Assembly: GCF_014651915.1 (NCBI RefSeq)
Contig: NZ_BMXU01000001.1
Location: 1,247,501 to 1,311,500 of the forward strand
DNA length: 64,000 nt
Direction of reading: 5' to 3'
Origin: Parvularcula lutaonensis
Lineage (GTDB): Bacteria > Pseudomonadota > Alphaproteobacteria > Caulobacterales > Parvularculaceae
Below, piece by piece: positions 18,061 to 25,455 of the stretch (the first letter of the stretch is position 1; each line of letters begins with the position of its first letter). The position numbers and the translations under genes were made by a program. The notes under the pieces are model-generated. The model was not told the origin of the DNA. It did not search any database and saw only the letters and a list, made by a program, of their open reading frames with translations.

Positions 18061-19176
18061 ATGACGCAGGTTATCAATGACCGGGAACGCTTTGCCCGGC
18101 TTCAGCTTTTCCGGTCCCGCGGCATCGGGCCACTGACCTACTCCGAGCTGATGCGGAGAATGGGAACGGCTGAAAAGGCCGTGGAAGTCCTTCCCGATCT
18201 CGCCACCGCAGCCGGTCGGCCGGGCGTGACCCTGGCGCATCCGCGGGATGTGGAGCGAGAGCTGCAGGTCGCTGCGGATTTTGGCATCGATTACGTCACC
18301 CTCGGCGAAGCAGCCTATCCCGAACAGCTCGCCGCGATCCCCGATGCGCCCCCGGTCATCGCGATGCGCGGGCGCGCCGAACTCGCTGGAAAACCATGCG
18401 TCGCGATCGTGGGAGCCCGGAATGCCTCGGCGGCAGGCCGGAGCTTCGCCCGCACCGTCGCGAAGGATCTCGGGGATTCGGGGTTCGTTGTCGTCTCCGG
18501 CCTCGCCCGCGGCATCGACGGCGCAGCCCATGAAGCGGCGCTCGATGCCGGGACGATCGCGGTCCTCGCAGGAGGGATCGACCAGATCTACCCGCCCCAG
18601 CACAAGGCTCTCTATGCGGATATCGCCGAGCGCGGTCTCATCGTCTCCGAACAGCCTTTCGGCATGGTCGCCCGGGCGCAAGACTTCCCGAAACGCAACC
18701 GGATCGTCTCCGGTCTGAGCCGCGGCATCGTGGTCATCGAGGCGGCTGAGCGATCAGGTACACTGATCACGGCGAGACTGGCTGCGGAGCAGGGACGCGA
18801 TGTGTTCGCAGTGCCGGGCTCGCCACTCGACCCGCGCAGCCGCGGGACAAATGGCCTCCTGCGCAAGGGAGCGATCCTCGTGCGGGATACGCAGGACATC
18901 ATCTCGGAGCTGGAGACCATGTCGGCCCAGAGCCGCCTGTTCGAGCCCTCGAGCCTGGGCTGGGATGTTTCGCCAGATCAAGACGAAGGCCAGCAGGACG
19001 GTCTCCGGTCAGAGATCGTCGGTCTTCTGAGCTTCACGCCAACCCACCGTGACAGGATCATCGCCGAAACCGGCGCTGGTGCCTCCTCGGTAACCATGGC
19101 CCTGCTGGACCTCGTCCTCGATGGCGAGGCTGTTGAGGAGACAGGCGGCTCCTACGTGCTGTCCGCCTCGCGTTGA
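18061..19176 (+). CDS. dprA: DNA-processing protein DprA
   Basis: A 371-residue protein that in competent bacteria binds incoming single-stranded DNA and loads RecA. The Rossmann-like core shows VGARNASAAGRSFARTVAKD, VSGLARGIDGAAHEAAL, AVLAGGIDQIYPPQH and FPKRNRIVSGLSRG. An N-terminal SAM-like part and a C-terminal winged-helix (about 300-371) flank it. The start at MTQVINDRERF fits the family; an earlier in-frame ATG adds 32 residues without similarity. Its 3' end overlaps the convergent hydrolase gene by 25 bases. No topA, its frequent neighbour, is seen. Confidence 0.93.
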   Translation: MTQVINDRERFARLQLFRSRGIGPLTYSELMRRMGTAEKAVEVLPDLATAAGRPGVTLAHPRDVERELQVAADFGIDYVTLGEAAYPEQLAAIPDAPPVIAMRGRAELAGKPCVAIVGARNASAAGRSFARTVAKDLGDSGFVVVSGLARGIDGAAHEAALDAGTIAVLAGGIDQIYPPQHKALYADIAERGLIVSEQPFGMVARAQDFPKRNRIVSGLSRGIVVIEAAERSGTLITARLAAEQGRDVFAVPGSPLDPRSRGTNGLLRKGAILVRDTQDIISELETMSAQSRLFEPSSLGWDVSPDQDEGQQDGLRSEIVGLLSFTPTHRDRIIAETGAGASSVTMALLDLVLDGEAVEETGGSYVLSASR

Positions 19177-20102
19177 GGCAGGTGCGCTGCGATATGGGCA
19201 TCGAACGCGTCCCAGAACGCGTCGCGATACTCATCCCGCTCCATCAGGATTTCGTGCTTCGACCCCGGAACCTCGGTGATGGTGATCCAATCCCTGGCCA
19301 GCTTCCGGATATTTTCGTGGTCTGACGAATCGACCCAGGTGTCATCGGGCAGGCTGACGATCAGGACGGGTACGGAGAGTTTGTCGAGCGCACCCTCCTG
19401 ATGGAGGCGCGCCTGCTGCCGGTGCATAGCGGCGACCATCGCCGGAGTGGTGCGCGGCAGGGTCAGGGCTTCGTCAGCGATCAGGAGATCGCGGAGGATC
19501 GCATGGCGTTCGGGGTCCGAGGTGAGCGTGTTGCCTTCGAACTCCATCGCTTCGCCGCCTTCCTTGGACAGCGGCATGTCCTTGAGCCCGACCGAGCAGA
19601 GCGCCCCGGCAAGCGCCCTCACCCCGGCGCGCTGCCACATGGCCGGGAAGATCCGGGTCGCAGGCGCCGACAGCACCACGGCATCGGCCTTGCCGCCCTC
19701 GGCGAGCCAGGACAGCGTGACGAGCCCACCCATCGAATGGGCAAGGATCACCAGCCGGTCAGCATCCAGATAATCGACGACGGCCGAGAGATCCGCGATG
19801 TGCTTGTCGAAACTGTCGAAGCGACCACGGGCGTCATCCTCACGCAGGCGTTGAGAGAGGCCCTGGCCCCGTGGATCCATGCACCAGACGTCAAAACCCC
19901 GGTCGATGAGATCAAGCGCGACCTCGCCGTACTTTTCTGCGGGCTCGGCCCAACCCGGAACGCAGAGGACCGTGCCCCGCTCTCCCGTACCGCCGAAATG
20001 CAGTACACGGATGATCGCCCCGTCCTCGCTCTTCACGGCATGTGCGGTCACGCCCTCGGGCATCGGGACCGTGGGTGGTTTGATGACGCGTATGTCGCTC
20101 AC
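19152..20102 (-). CDS. Alpha/beta hydrolase (lysophospholipase-like)
   Basis: A 316-residue serine hydrolase with the nucleophile elbow AHSMGGLVTL and an oxyanion region near VLCVPGWAEPAEKYGEV. The acid and histidine are probably in IVSLPDDTWVDSSDH and GSKHEILMERDEYRD, which fits the Hydrolase_4/PldB lysophospholipase group. The start is a GTG whose GTGA overlaps the stop of the upstream SCP2-like gene, so translation is probably coupled. With the SCP2-like and methyltransferase genes upstream, a role in lipid turnover is a reasonable guess but unproven. Confidence 0.8.
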   Translation of the reverse strand: MSDIRVIKPPTVPMPEGVTAHAVKSEDGAIIRVLHFGGTGERGTVLCVPGWAEPAEKYGEVALDLIDRGFDVWCMDPRGQGLSQRLREDDARGRFDSFDKHIADLSAVVDYLDADRLVILAHSMGGLVTLSWLAEGGKADAVVLSAPATRIFPAMWQRAGVRALAGALCSVGLKDMPLSKEGGEAMEFEGNTLTSDPERHAILRDLLIADEALTLPRTTPAMVAAMHRQQARLHQEGALDKLSVPVLIVSLPDDTWVDSSDHENIRKLARDWITITEVPGSKHEILMERDEYRDAFWDAFDAHIAAHLPQREADST

Positions 20103-20416
20103 GTCGGTTCTCCGAGTTCGAGGCGTGCCATCACGGCCATGTCGCCGGAAATCTTGAGCTGACCGGCCATCAGCGCCGTTTCCAGCTTGCGCTGGCCGAG
20201 GAGCACGGACCGCAGAACGGGCACCTCGCCGCGCCAGAGGCAGAACCGGCCCTCGAGTTCCGGCGGCGCCTTCTCTGAGACGGAAGGGGAATCCCCCCGC
20301 CCGTCTATCCAGAGCGATGATCCGTCCTCGGTACATTCGATGCGGAGGACACCGTCGAAGGACGAAACGAAGCCCTTCTCGGCACCCTCACGCAGGCCGT
20401 CGGCTGCGCTACTCAA
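20099..20416 (-). CDS. SCP2 sterol-carrier-like protein
   Basis: A 105-residue protein of the SCP2/sterol-binding fold: a helix, strands with GVLRIECTEDGSSLWIDG, and the closing LMAGQLKISGDMAVMARLEL, the usual end of this family where a hydrophobic tunnel opens. Such small proteins bind lipids or acyl-CoA. It overlaps the upstream methyltransferase-like gene by 8 bases and the downstream hydrolase by 4, so the three look like one operon. Confidence 0.75.
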   Translation of the reverse strand: MSSAADGLREGAEKGFVSSFDGVLRIECTEDGSSLWIDGRGDSPSVSEKAPPELEGRFCLWRGEVPVLRSVLLGQRKLETALMAGQLKISGDMAVMARLELGEPT

Positions 20417-21401
20417 GCAGCGATTCCTCCGGTTCCATCGGTTTGACGAAGCGAAGGGTCATCCGGTCGCTCTCGCCGATATCGAGATATTTCTGGGGAT
20501 CGAACCCCTCAGGGGTCGTGCCGTCACGGCCCGACGTCCGCGAGTTCGGCGGCAGCGTCCAGACACCGAAGGGGTGATCGGCCGTATCCGCCGGGTTCGC
20601 GTTGATCTCGCTCGAGGCGTCGAAAACGAAGCCGGCATCCTCGGCGAGTTTCCGAACCGTCGACTCCTTGATGTAGCCCGAGGACTTCTCGAGGGTTTTG
20701 TCGCGATCCTCGGGAAGGCGGTGATCGACCACGCCGAGCGTGCCACCGGGCTTCAACGCATCATAGAATGCAGCGAAGGCCTCCTCCGACCAGCCGCCCA
20801 TCTCGAAATTATGGACGTTGCGGAATGTCACGACGACATCGGCCGATCCCGGCGGAGCGATCTCCTGGCGGTCAGCTGCCAGGACCGTCATCTCGACGTC
20901 ACCGTAGACCTCGGGATGATCGACGTACTTCTCCTTGAAATTCGCCAGTGCCTCCTGGATCCGCGGGTTCTCGCTCTCAGGGTTGAAGCTCGCCGCGTAG
21001 AGCTTGCCGCCGCCGCTCGCGAGGTAGGGAGCGAGGATGTCCGTGTAATATCCGGCACCGGGCCAGACCTCGACCACCACGTCATCCGGCTCGATCCCGA
21101 AGAACAGGATGGTTTCGACCGGGTGGCGGTATTTGTCGCGCGCCTTGGCCTCCGGGCTGCGCAGGTCACTGCGCACGGCGGCCTCGAGGGCGAGGCGATT
21201 GGCGGCCCCTTCAGCCATGGCAGAGGCACGGTCCCCGGCAGCCTCGGCAGCCTCGGAGGCGGTGTCTGCGGCGGTTTCAGCTGCCGCTTCCATCGTTTCC
21301 GCGGCTGCGACAGCATTGGTCTCGACCTCGGCCTCTCGGTCTTCGGAGCAGGCGACGAGCCCGAAGGCCAATGCGGTGGTCAGGAGAAGTCTCATGGTCA
21401 T
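20409..21401 (-). CDS. Exported methyltransferase-like lipoprotein
   Basis: A 330-residue protein with a lipoprotein signal (MTMRLLLTTALAFGLVAC, lipobox cysteine at residue 18), a ~60-residue Ala/Glu-rich linker, and a class I methyltransferase-like domain. The SAM motif I position reads VVVEVWPGAGYYT and motif IV is near VVTFRNVHNFEMGG. This family of predicted exported methyltransferases occurs in several marine and alphaproteobacterial genomes. SAM is a cytoplasmic cofactor, so either the domain has another ligand or the signal is an anchor; the sequence does not decide. The start is set by GAGGAAA before the ATG. Confidence 0.72.
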   Translation of the reverse strand: MTMRLLLTTALAFGLVACSEDREAEVETNAVAAAETMEAAAETAADTASEAAEAAGDRASAMAEGAANRLALEAAVRSDLRSPEAKARDKYRHPVETILFFGIEPDDVVVEVWPGAGYYTDILAPYLASGGGKLYAASFNPESENPRIQEALANFKEKYVDHPEVYGDVEMTVLAADRQEIAPPGSADVVVTFRNVHNFEMGGWSEEAFAAFYDALKPGGTLGVVDHRLPEDRDKTLEKSSGYIKESTVRKLAEDAGFVFDASSEINANPADTADHPFGVWTLPPNSRTSGRDGTTPEGFDPQKYLDIGESDRMTLRFVKPMEPEESLLE

Positions 21402-21497
21402 CGGCGTTTCCTCGCAGATTGAGTTGCACACGGCTTACCGGGTTCCCCGCGCGCGGCAAGAGGGACGTCCAGACAGAAAGAAATCGACTCGCAGGGT

Positions 21498-21525
21498 CTT
21501 GAACAGACAAGTAGACTGCCCACCT
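21498..21525 (+). promoter_or_regulatory. RpoH (sigma-32) type heat-shock promoter
   Basis: A CTTGAA box and a CCCACCT box are separated by 15 bases. This agrees with the RpoH consensus CTTGAA-N13-17-CCCATnT at all but one position. It lies about 70-100 bases before the hsp20 start, so the transcript would begin just before the thermometer hairpins. Confidence 0.7.
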
Positions 21526-21531
21526 CAACGA

Positions 21532-21597
21532 GTGCCGGGTGCCATAACGGGCCCGGCTTCAGCCGCAAGGCGCGATCATTGCTCAATGGAGGATGAC
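21532..21597 (+). promoter_or_regulatory. ROSE-like RNA thermometer before hsp20
   Basis: The leader holds a first hairpin (GCCGGG 21534-21539 with CCCGGC 21552-21557) and a start-proximal one in which TCATTGCTC (21576-21584) faces GGAGGATGA (21588-21596), closed by a three-base loop. The arm contains the ROSE hallmark TTGCT opposite the Shine-Dalgarno GGAGGA, with a G-G mismatch inside a weak stem, the feature that makes known ROSE elements melt at heat-shock temperature. This is a sequence-level match; no folding was computed. Confidence 0.7.
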
Positions 21598-22068
21598 ATG
21601 AGAACTTATGACCTGACCCCCGTTTATCGTCAGAGCGTTGGCTTCGACCGACTGTTCAACGAACTCTTCGACGGCCTCTCGAAAGCCGAAACCACCGGCT
21701 ATCCGCCCTACAACATCGAAGTTCTGGGCGAGAACGACTACCGCATCACCCTTGCCGTGGCAGGCTTCTCCGAGGACGAGCTCGAGATCGAAGTCACTGA
21801 TCGCGCCCTACGCATCTCGGGCTCGCGCAAGGAAGATGACGGCGTCGAGCGGAAATTCCTTCACCAAGGTATCGCGGGCCGCAGCTTCGAGCGCCGCTTC
21901 CAACTGGCTGACCACCTGAAAGTGCGTGGTGCCACGATGGAAAACGGGCTGCTCAACATCGAGCTGCAGCGCGAAATCCCAGAGGCGATGAAGCCGCGCA
22001 AGATCGCCATCGGCAAGACCGATGAGCAGGACGGCCCGCGTGTCATCGCCAGCAACGACGCGGCGTAG
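21598..22068 (+). CDS. Small heat-shock protein Hsp20 (IbpA type)
   Basis: A 156-residue ATP-independent chaperone that holds unfolding proteins until DnaK or ClpB act. The N-terminus MRTYDLTPVYRQSVGFDRLF is the alphaproteobacterial IbpA-like signature. The alpha-crystallin domain covers about residues 35-130 with YRITLAVAGFSEDELEIEV and the closing GLLNIELQREIPE. The start is the ATG after GGAGGATGAC, not the ATG twelve bases earlier, because that earlier one lies within the ribosome-binding site. Regulation is apparently double: an RpoH-type promoter and a ROSE-like thermometer. Confidence 0.95.
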   Translation: MRTYDLTPVYRQSVGFDRLFNELFDGLSKAETTGYPPYNIEVLGENDYRITLAVAGFSEDELEIEVTDRALRISGSRKEDDGVERKFLHQGIAGRSFERRFQLADHLKVRGATMENGLLNIELQREIPEAMKPRKIAIGKTDEQDGPRVIASNDAA

Positions 22069-22103
22069 TCCTCCCCTCTTCCAAACGCCAACTCGTTGCG
22101 ACG

Positions 22104-23069
22104 TCAGGAGGCTCTCGGGCCTCCTGACAACGAGCAATTCTCAGCCATCCGGATCATCTCGGCGATCAGCCGCTCCCTGACCCAGCGATGCTGCGGGTCA
22201 TGGGTCCAGTTCGGATGCCAGCCGATGAACAGCTTGAAACTCGGCACCTTCACCGGACAATCGAAGATCGAGAACTTCCCGCGCGAGAAGTTGAAAAGCG
22301 TGGCCGGTGCCGTCAGCACGCAGTCAGAGTTCTCCAGGACCTCGAGCGCCAGCAGGAATGTCTCGGTCCGGAAAGCAATACGCCTCTTCATCCCCGCCGC
22401 ATGAAGCACCTGGTCCACCGCGCCGACATCGAGGCCCTCCGGATTGATCAGGATGTGGTCGGCCTTCACATAGCTTTCGATGTCCATGCCGTTGGCCAGC
22501 GGATGGTCCCGCCGGACGGCCGTCACGTAATGCTCCTCGAAGATCGGCCGCTGCACGAATTCATCGACGTTCACGCCCGGCGGTAGCTGCAGCATCTTGG
22601 GCTCGGGCAGGATGATCGCATCGATCTTGCCCGCGATCAGGTCCTGCGCCTGGGGCACGGCAGGCTGCAGGATGTCGAGTTCGAGGTTCGGAGCATCGGG
22701 CTGGACTGCCTTCTGCCAGGCGCGGATCACCACGGCACCGACGCTGTCTATGACAGCTATTCGGAATCTTCCGCTCTGATTGGCCGGATCGAAGCTTTCC
22801 TCCTCCAGGAGGAGGTCGCGCATCCGGTCGACAATTTCTGCTACGCGCGGTTGCAGCGCTTCCGCCTTTTTCGTGGCCAGCATGGTGCGCCCGGATTTGA
22901 TGAGGAGCGGGTCGCCCAGTAGGTCCCGCAGACGCCCCAGCGCATGGCTGACAGTGGGCTGCGACACATCGAGCCGCGCCGCTGCACGCGTGACAGATTG
23001 TTCTGTCAAAAGCCAATGGAGTGTCACAATCAGGTTCAGATCGAGGTCTTCAAGGCGCGTTCGTGTCAT
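22104..23069 (-). CDS. LysR-family transcriptional regulator
   Basis: A 321-residue regulator with an N-terminal winged helix (LNLIVTLHWLLTEQSVTRAA and LDVSQPTVSHALGRLRDLLG) and a periplasmic-binding-like effector domain (about 95-300). It looks closest in layout to the NodD/LinR-like group, whose helix starts with the LRHLDLNLL-type pattern. It is divergent from a small secreted protein gene 94 bases away, so that gene is a candidate target. Effector unknown. Confidence 0.9.
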   Translation of the reverse strand: MTRTRLEDLDLNLIVTLHWLLTEQSVTRAAARLDVSQPTVSHALGRLRDLLGDPLLIKSGRTMLATKKAEALQPRVAEIVDRMRDLLLEEESFDPANQSGRFRIAVIDSVGAVVIRAWQKAVQPDAPNLELDILQPAVPQAQDLIAGKIDAIILPEPKMLQLPPGVNVDEFVQRPIFEEHYVTAVRRDHPLANGMDIESYVKADHILINPEGLDVGAVDQVLHAAGMKRRIAFRTETFLLALEVLENSDCVLTAPATLFNFSRGKFSIFDCPVKVPSFKLFIGWHPNWTHDPQHRWVRERLIAEMIRMAENCSLSGGPRAS

Positions 23070-23163
23070 AGACCCATCCTATAACGAAACTTCCGATCTT
23101 GCATTTGATTTTATGACAGGGAATTTCTAATTCGGTTGCAACGCACAAACGAGGAGAGGTCCC

Positions 23164-23451
23164 TTGACCAAAATCGCTCAAGCTACTGCCGCTACCCTTG
23201 CACTGTTCGCGGCCGCTGGCATCGCCCACGCTGGCTCGCTCAACGACGACATCAACAACTGCCGCGCCGCCATCGTCGAGGCCGGGCTTCTCGGCGACGC
23301 CGAGTTCAACCTCGACTTCGTTGACGACAAGGGCAACCGCAACCGCGTCCTGACCCTCGAAGCCAACGTCGTTGGCGGCGAAGACGTCATCATCGAGTGC
23401 CGCATGAGCCGCTCGAAGATCAAGGAAGTCGTCATCGCTTCGGCTGAGTGA
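23164..23451 (+). CDS. Small secreted protein of unknown function
   Basis: A 95-residue protein with a clear signal peptide (residues 1-23, cut after AHA). The mature part is about 72 residues, acidic, with two cysteines (in NNCRAA and IIECRMS) that could form a disulfide. The start is TTG, supported by GAGGAGAGGT a few bases before it; no other start fits the signal peptide. Two hairpins follow, the second a strong terminator, so it is a single-gene transcript. It lies divergent from the LysR gene. Family not recognised. Confidence 0.7.
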   Translation: MTKIAQATAATLALFAAAGIAHAGSLNDDINNCRAAIVEAGLLGDAEFNLDFVDDKGNRNRVLTLEANVVGGEDVIIECRMSRSKIKEVVIASAE

Positions 23452-23460
23452 TTGCTGGCC

Positions 23461-23487
23461 ATCCGGCGGCCTTAGCCCCCGCCGGAT
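23461..23487. other. Hairpin upstream of terminator
   Basis: A perfect 9-bp stem, ATCCGGCGG/CCGCCGGAT with a nine-base loop, starts nine bases after the stop of the small secreted protein gene. It has no T-run of its own; it may stabilise the 3' end of the mRNA. Confidence 0.6.
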
Positions 23488-23502
23488 CGTCATCCTCCCG
23501 AG

Positions 23503-23538
23503 AAACGGCGCGCGGCCTTGCCGACGCGCCGTTTTTTT
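23503..23538 (+). terminator. Intrinsic terminator
   Basis: A perfect 10-bp stem, AAACGGCGCG/CGCGCCGTTT, followed by seven T. It ends the transcript of the small secreted protein and isolates it from the downstream MFS gene. Confidence 0.92.
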
Positions 23539-23592
23539 ATCTAGGGCACCGGCACGCGGTCCCGCTCACCAGGTCCGCCAGAGGATGGGACT

Positions 23593-24753
23593 ATGAGCGC
23601 CGTCAGCGACACCGGACAGGAACGCATTCCGCTTGTGAGCCTCATCGCGGCGATCGTCGCGATCTCCGTGGCAGGCATGGGCTTCGGGCATTCCCTGCCT
23701 CTGTTCTCCTTCCTCCTCGACAGCTACGGCGTCAGTGACGAGGAGATCGGTCTACAGACTGGGGTCGCGGCCATCTCGGCCCTGATCGGCGCCCCGTTCT
23801 ATCCTCGGGTGATCGCCAGGATCGGCCTCAAGCCGTTCCTTATCATCTGCGTCCTCATCATGGTCATCCCCTATCTCGCCGTCTTCTGGGCCGGGGAGCG
23901 GATCTGGATGTGGTATCCGTTGCGCTTCATCTTCTCGATCGGCGGGGCGGGCCTCTTCGCCGGATCGGAAATCTGGATCAACGGCCTCGCCCCCGACCGG
24001 ATCAGGGGCAAGATCATCGGCATCTACGCGACCTGCCTTGCCTTGGGTTTCGCGGCCGGACCCTTCATTCTCGCGACCACGGGCTATGACGGCTTCCTGC
24101 CGATCCTCGTCGGCGCGACCGTCTTCAGCTCTGCGGTCATCCCTCTCTTCTTTGCCAGCGCGCCGAAGTTCGACGGCGAACACACGAGCGGGATCTTCGC
24201 GGCCATGAAGACGGCACCCGTGATCTTCGGCGCTTCCGCCATGTTCGCCGGTGTCGAGAGCGCAGTCCTGATCTTTCTCCCGGTGCTGGCGCTCGAGCTC
24301 AACCACGGCGTCGCCATCGGAGCTCAGTCCGTGACGGTCTACGGTCTCGGCTTGTTGGCGGCACAACTCCCGGTCGGCCAGCTTGCCGACATGTTCCCGG
24401 CAAGGCGCGTCATGACCGGATGCGCCGCTGTAGGGGCAGCTCTCGCCTGCCTGATCCCGGCAGTGCAGGAGCACGTCTGGGCTCTCTTCGCGGTGCTCTT
24501 CGTCTGGGGCGGGGCGGTCGGAGGCATCTACACGGCAGGGCTCGTGGTCATCGGCAACCGGTACAAAGGGCACGAGCTGGCGGCGGCGAATACCGGCTTC
24601 GTGTTCGCCTACGCCGCAGGCGCCGTCATCGGCCCGATTGCAGCAGGTTTCGTCCGCGGCACGTTAGGGCCGAACGGCCTTCTGTTCGCTGTTGGGTTGA
24701 GCCTTGCGCTCTATGCCTGGGCAGCCCGGCGTCCCTCTCCCCGTGGAGCATAG
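23593..24753 (+). CDS. MFS transporter (YcaD-like)
   Basis: A 386-residue inner-membrane protein with twelve hydrophobic segments in two halves, as in the major facilitator superfamily. The loop between TM2 and TM3 reads GAPFYPRVIARIGLKPF, and LRFIFSIGGAGLFAGSEIWINGLAPDRIRGKIIGIYATCLALGFAAGPF covers the TM4-TM5 region in pieces typical of the YcaD/UMF-type group (positions about 117-165). Substrate cannot be predicted. Its last 43 bases overlap the end of the convergent Fur-box gene. Confidence 0.85.
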   Translation: MSAVSDTGQERIPLVSLIAAIVAISVAGMGFGHSLPLFSFLLDSYGVSDEEIGLQTGVAAISALIGAPFYPRVIARIGLKPFLIICVLIMVIPYLAVFWAGERIWMWYPLRFIFSIGGAGLFAGSEIWINGLAPDRIRGKIIGIYATCLALGFAAGPFILATTGYDGFLPILVGATVFSSAVIPLFFASAPKFDGEHTSGIFAAMKTAPVIFGASAMFAGVESAVLIFLPVLALELNHGVAIGAQSVTVYGLGLLAAQLPVGQLADMFPARRVMTGCAAVGAALACLIPAVQEHVWALFAVLFVWGGAVGGIYTAGLVVIGNRYKGHELAAANTGFVFAYAAGAVIGPIAAGFVRGTLGPNGLLFAVGLSLALYAWAARRPSPRGA

Positions 24754-25106
24754 AACACCGTCAAGGGCGCGGCACGGTCAAGAAGCGCTGCGACCTCCCT
24801 CTCCGGAACAAGCCAGAGCGCGGCCTGCTTGGCGCCTTCATAGTCATAAGCAGCCAAGGCCCGGATCACCTGGATCAGGCGGTGCTCCTGCGCGGTCGGC
24901 ACGATGCTGTCCGAGACGCTCCAACCGCGACGACCGAAGCGCTGCAGATGATCCAGCGTGCGCCCCAGCGCCCATCCGGCCACCCGCCCGGCAGCGCGGC
25001 CAGGCTCCGCGGCAAGCGCTTCCTTCGAACGCTCGCGGCGCAGCGCGCAATCACAGCCATGGGCACGAAGATGCGAGAGGAACAGGAGGTCGTCTTGGTC
25101 AGTCAT
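24711..25106 (-). CDS. Uncharacterised protein with upstream Fur box
   Basis: A 131-residue protein starting at MTDQDDLLFLSHLRAHGCDC. It is mostly helical and cytoplasmic, with two close cysteines (HGCDCALRRER) and a conserved-looking middle (GRTLDHLQRFGRRGW and EHRLIQVIRALAAYDYEGA). I do not recognise the family. A near-consensus Fur site lies only five bases before the ATG, so iron is likely to control it. The 3' end runs into the MFS gene on the other strand. No iron-transport gene is adjacent. Confidence 0.65.
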   Translation of the reverse strand: MTDQDDLLFLSHLRAHGCDCALRRERSKEALAAEPGRAAGRVAGWALGRTLDHLQRFGRRGWSVSDSIVPTAQEHRLIQVIRALAAYDYEGAKQAALWLVPEREVAALLDRAAPLTVFYAPRGEGRRAAQA

Positions 25107-25111
25107 GCGTA

Positions 25112-25130
25112 GATAATAATCATTCTCATC
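25112..25130 (-). promoter_or_regulatory. Putative Fur (iron) operator
   Basis: Read on the minus strand, GATGAGAATGATTATTATC matches 14 of 19 positions of the Fur consensus GATAATGATAATCATTATC. Its place, just before the start codon of the unknown gene, would let Fur-Fe block transcription or ribosome access. Confidence 0.65.
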
Positions 25131-25174
25131 TGCGCCGCAAGCCCAGTTAAGATCGGTTCTCAGACGCAATCCTG

Positions 25175-25391
25175 CTATTCGAAGCGCTACCGGCTCGCTG
25201 CCCGCGGGCCTATTCGAGCGCTGGCTCGATTTCGCCGCTTCGCGGCTTCACTCGCGTGCTCCGCCCAACCCGTCTCGTGCCGGCGACGGCGAACCCCCAC
25301 AGCCCGAAGAGACAGCAGCGCTAGGCAAGTGTCGCAGGCGCAACGCGCCGACAAAGCCCGCGCTCAAATAGCGAGCGCGAGCGAGCTATAG
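25175..25391. repeat. Intergenic cluster of related repeats and hairpins
   Basis: Two direct near-copies of a CTATTCGAGCGCTGGCTCG-like unit (25175-25197 and 25210-25228) are followed by a third, inverted and more diverged copy (25355-25371, CTATTTGAGCGCGGGCT on the minus strand). Smaller palindromes lie between, TCGAGC/GCTCGA and GCCGC/GCGGC, and an AGCGAGCGCGAGCGAGC run follows. No gene was seen. It looks like a dispersed intergenic repeat element, but copies elsewhere cannot be checked here. Confidence 0.5.
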
Positions 25392-25398
25392 CGCCTAT

Positions 25399-25425
25399 GA
25401 AAAAGCCGGCCACGCCGGGCCGGCT
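25399..25425 (-). terminator. Intrinsic terminator of the four-cysteine gene
   Basis: On the minus strand a 7-bp stem AGCCGGC/GCCGGCT is followed by five T, about 30 bases after the stop codon of the four-cysteine mini-protein. Confidence 0.8.
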
Positions 25426-25455
25426 CCTCCTACGGGTTTTCGCTACCCGCGAGCG

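Noticed and set aside
21586-21597. Upstream ATG (MEDD) as the hsp20 start
   Set aside because: It overlaps the GGAGG site that serves the next ATG, and homologs begin MRTYDLTP-like.
25139-25455. tRNA or integration scar in the repeat-rich gap
   Set aside because: No cloverleaf, integrase gene or attachment-site duplication could be found.
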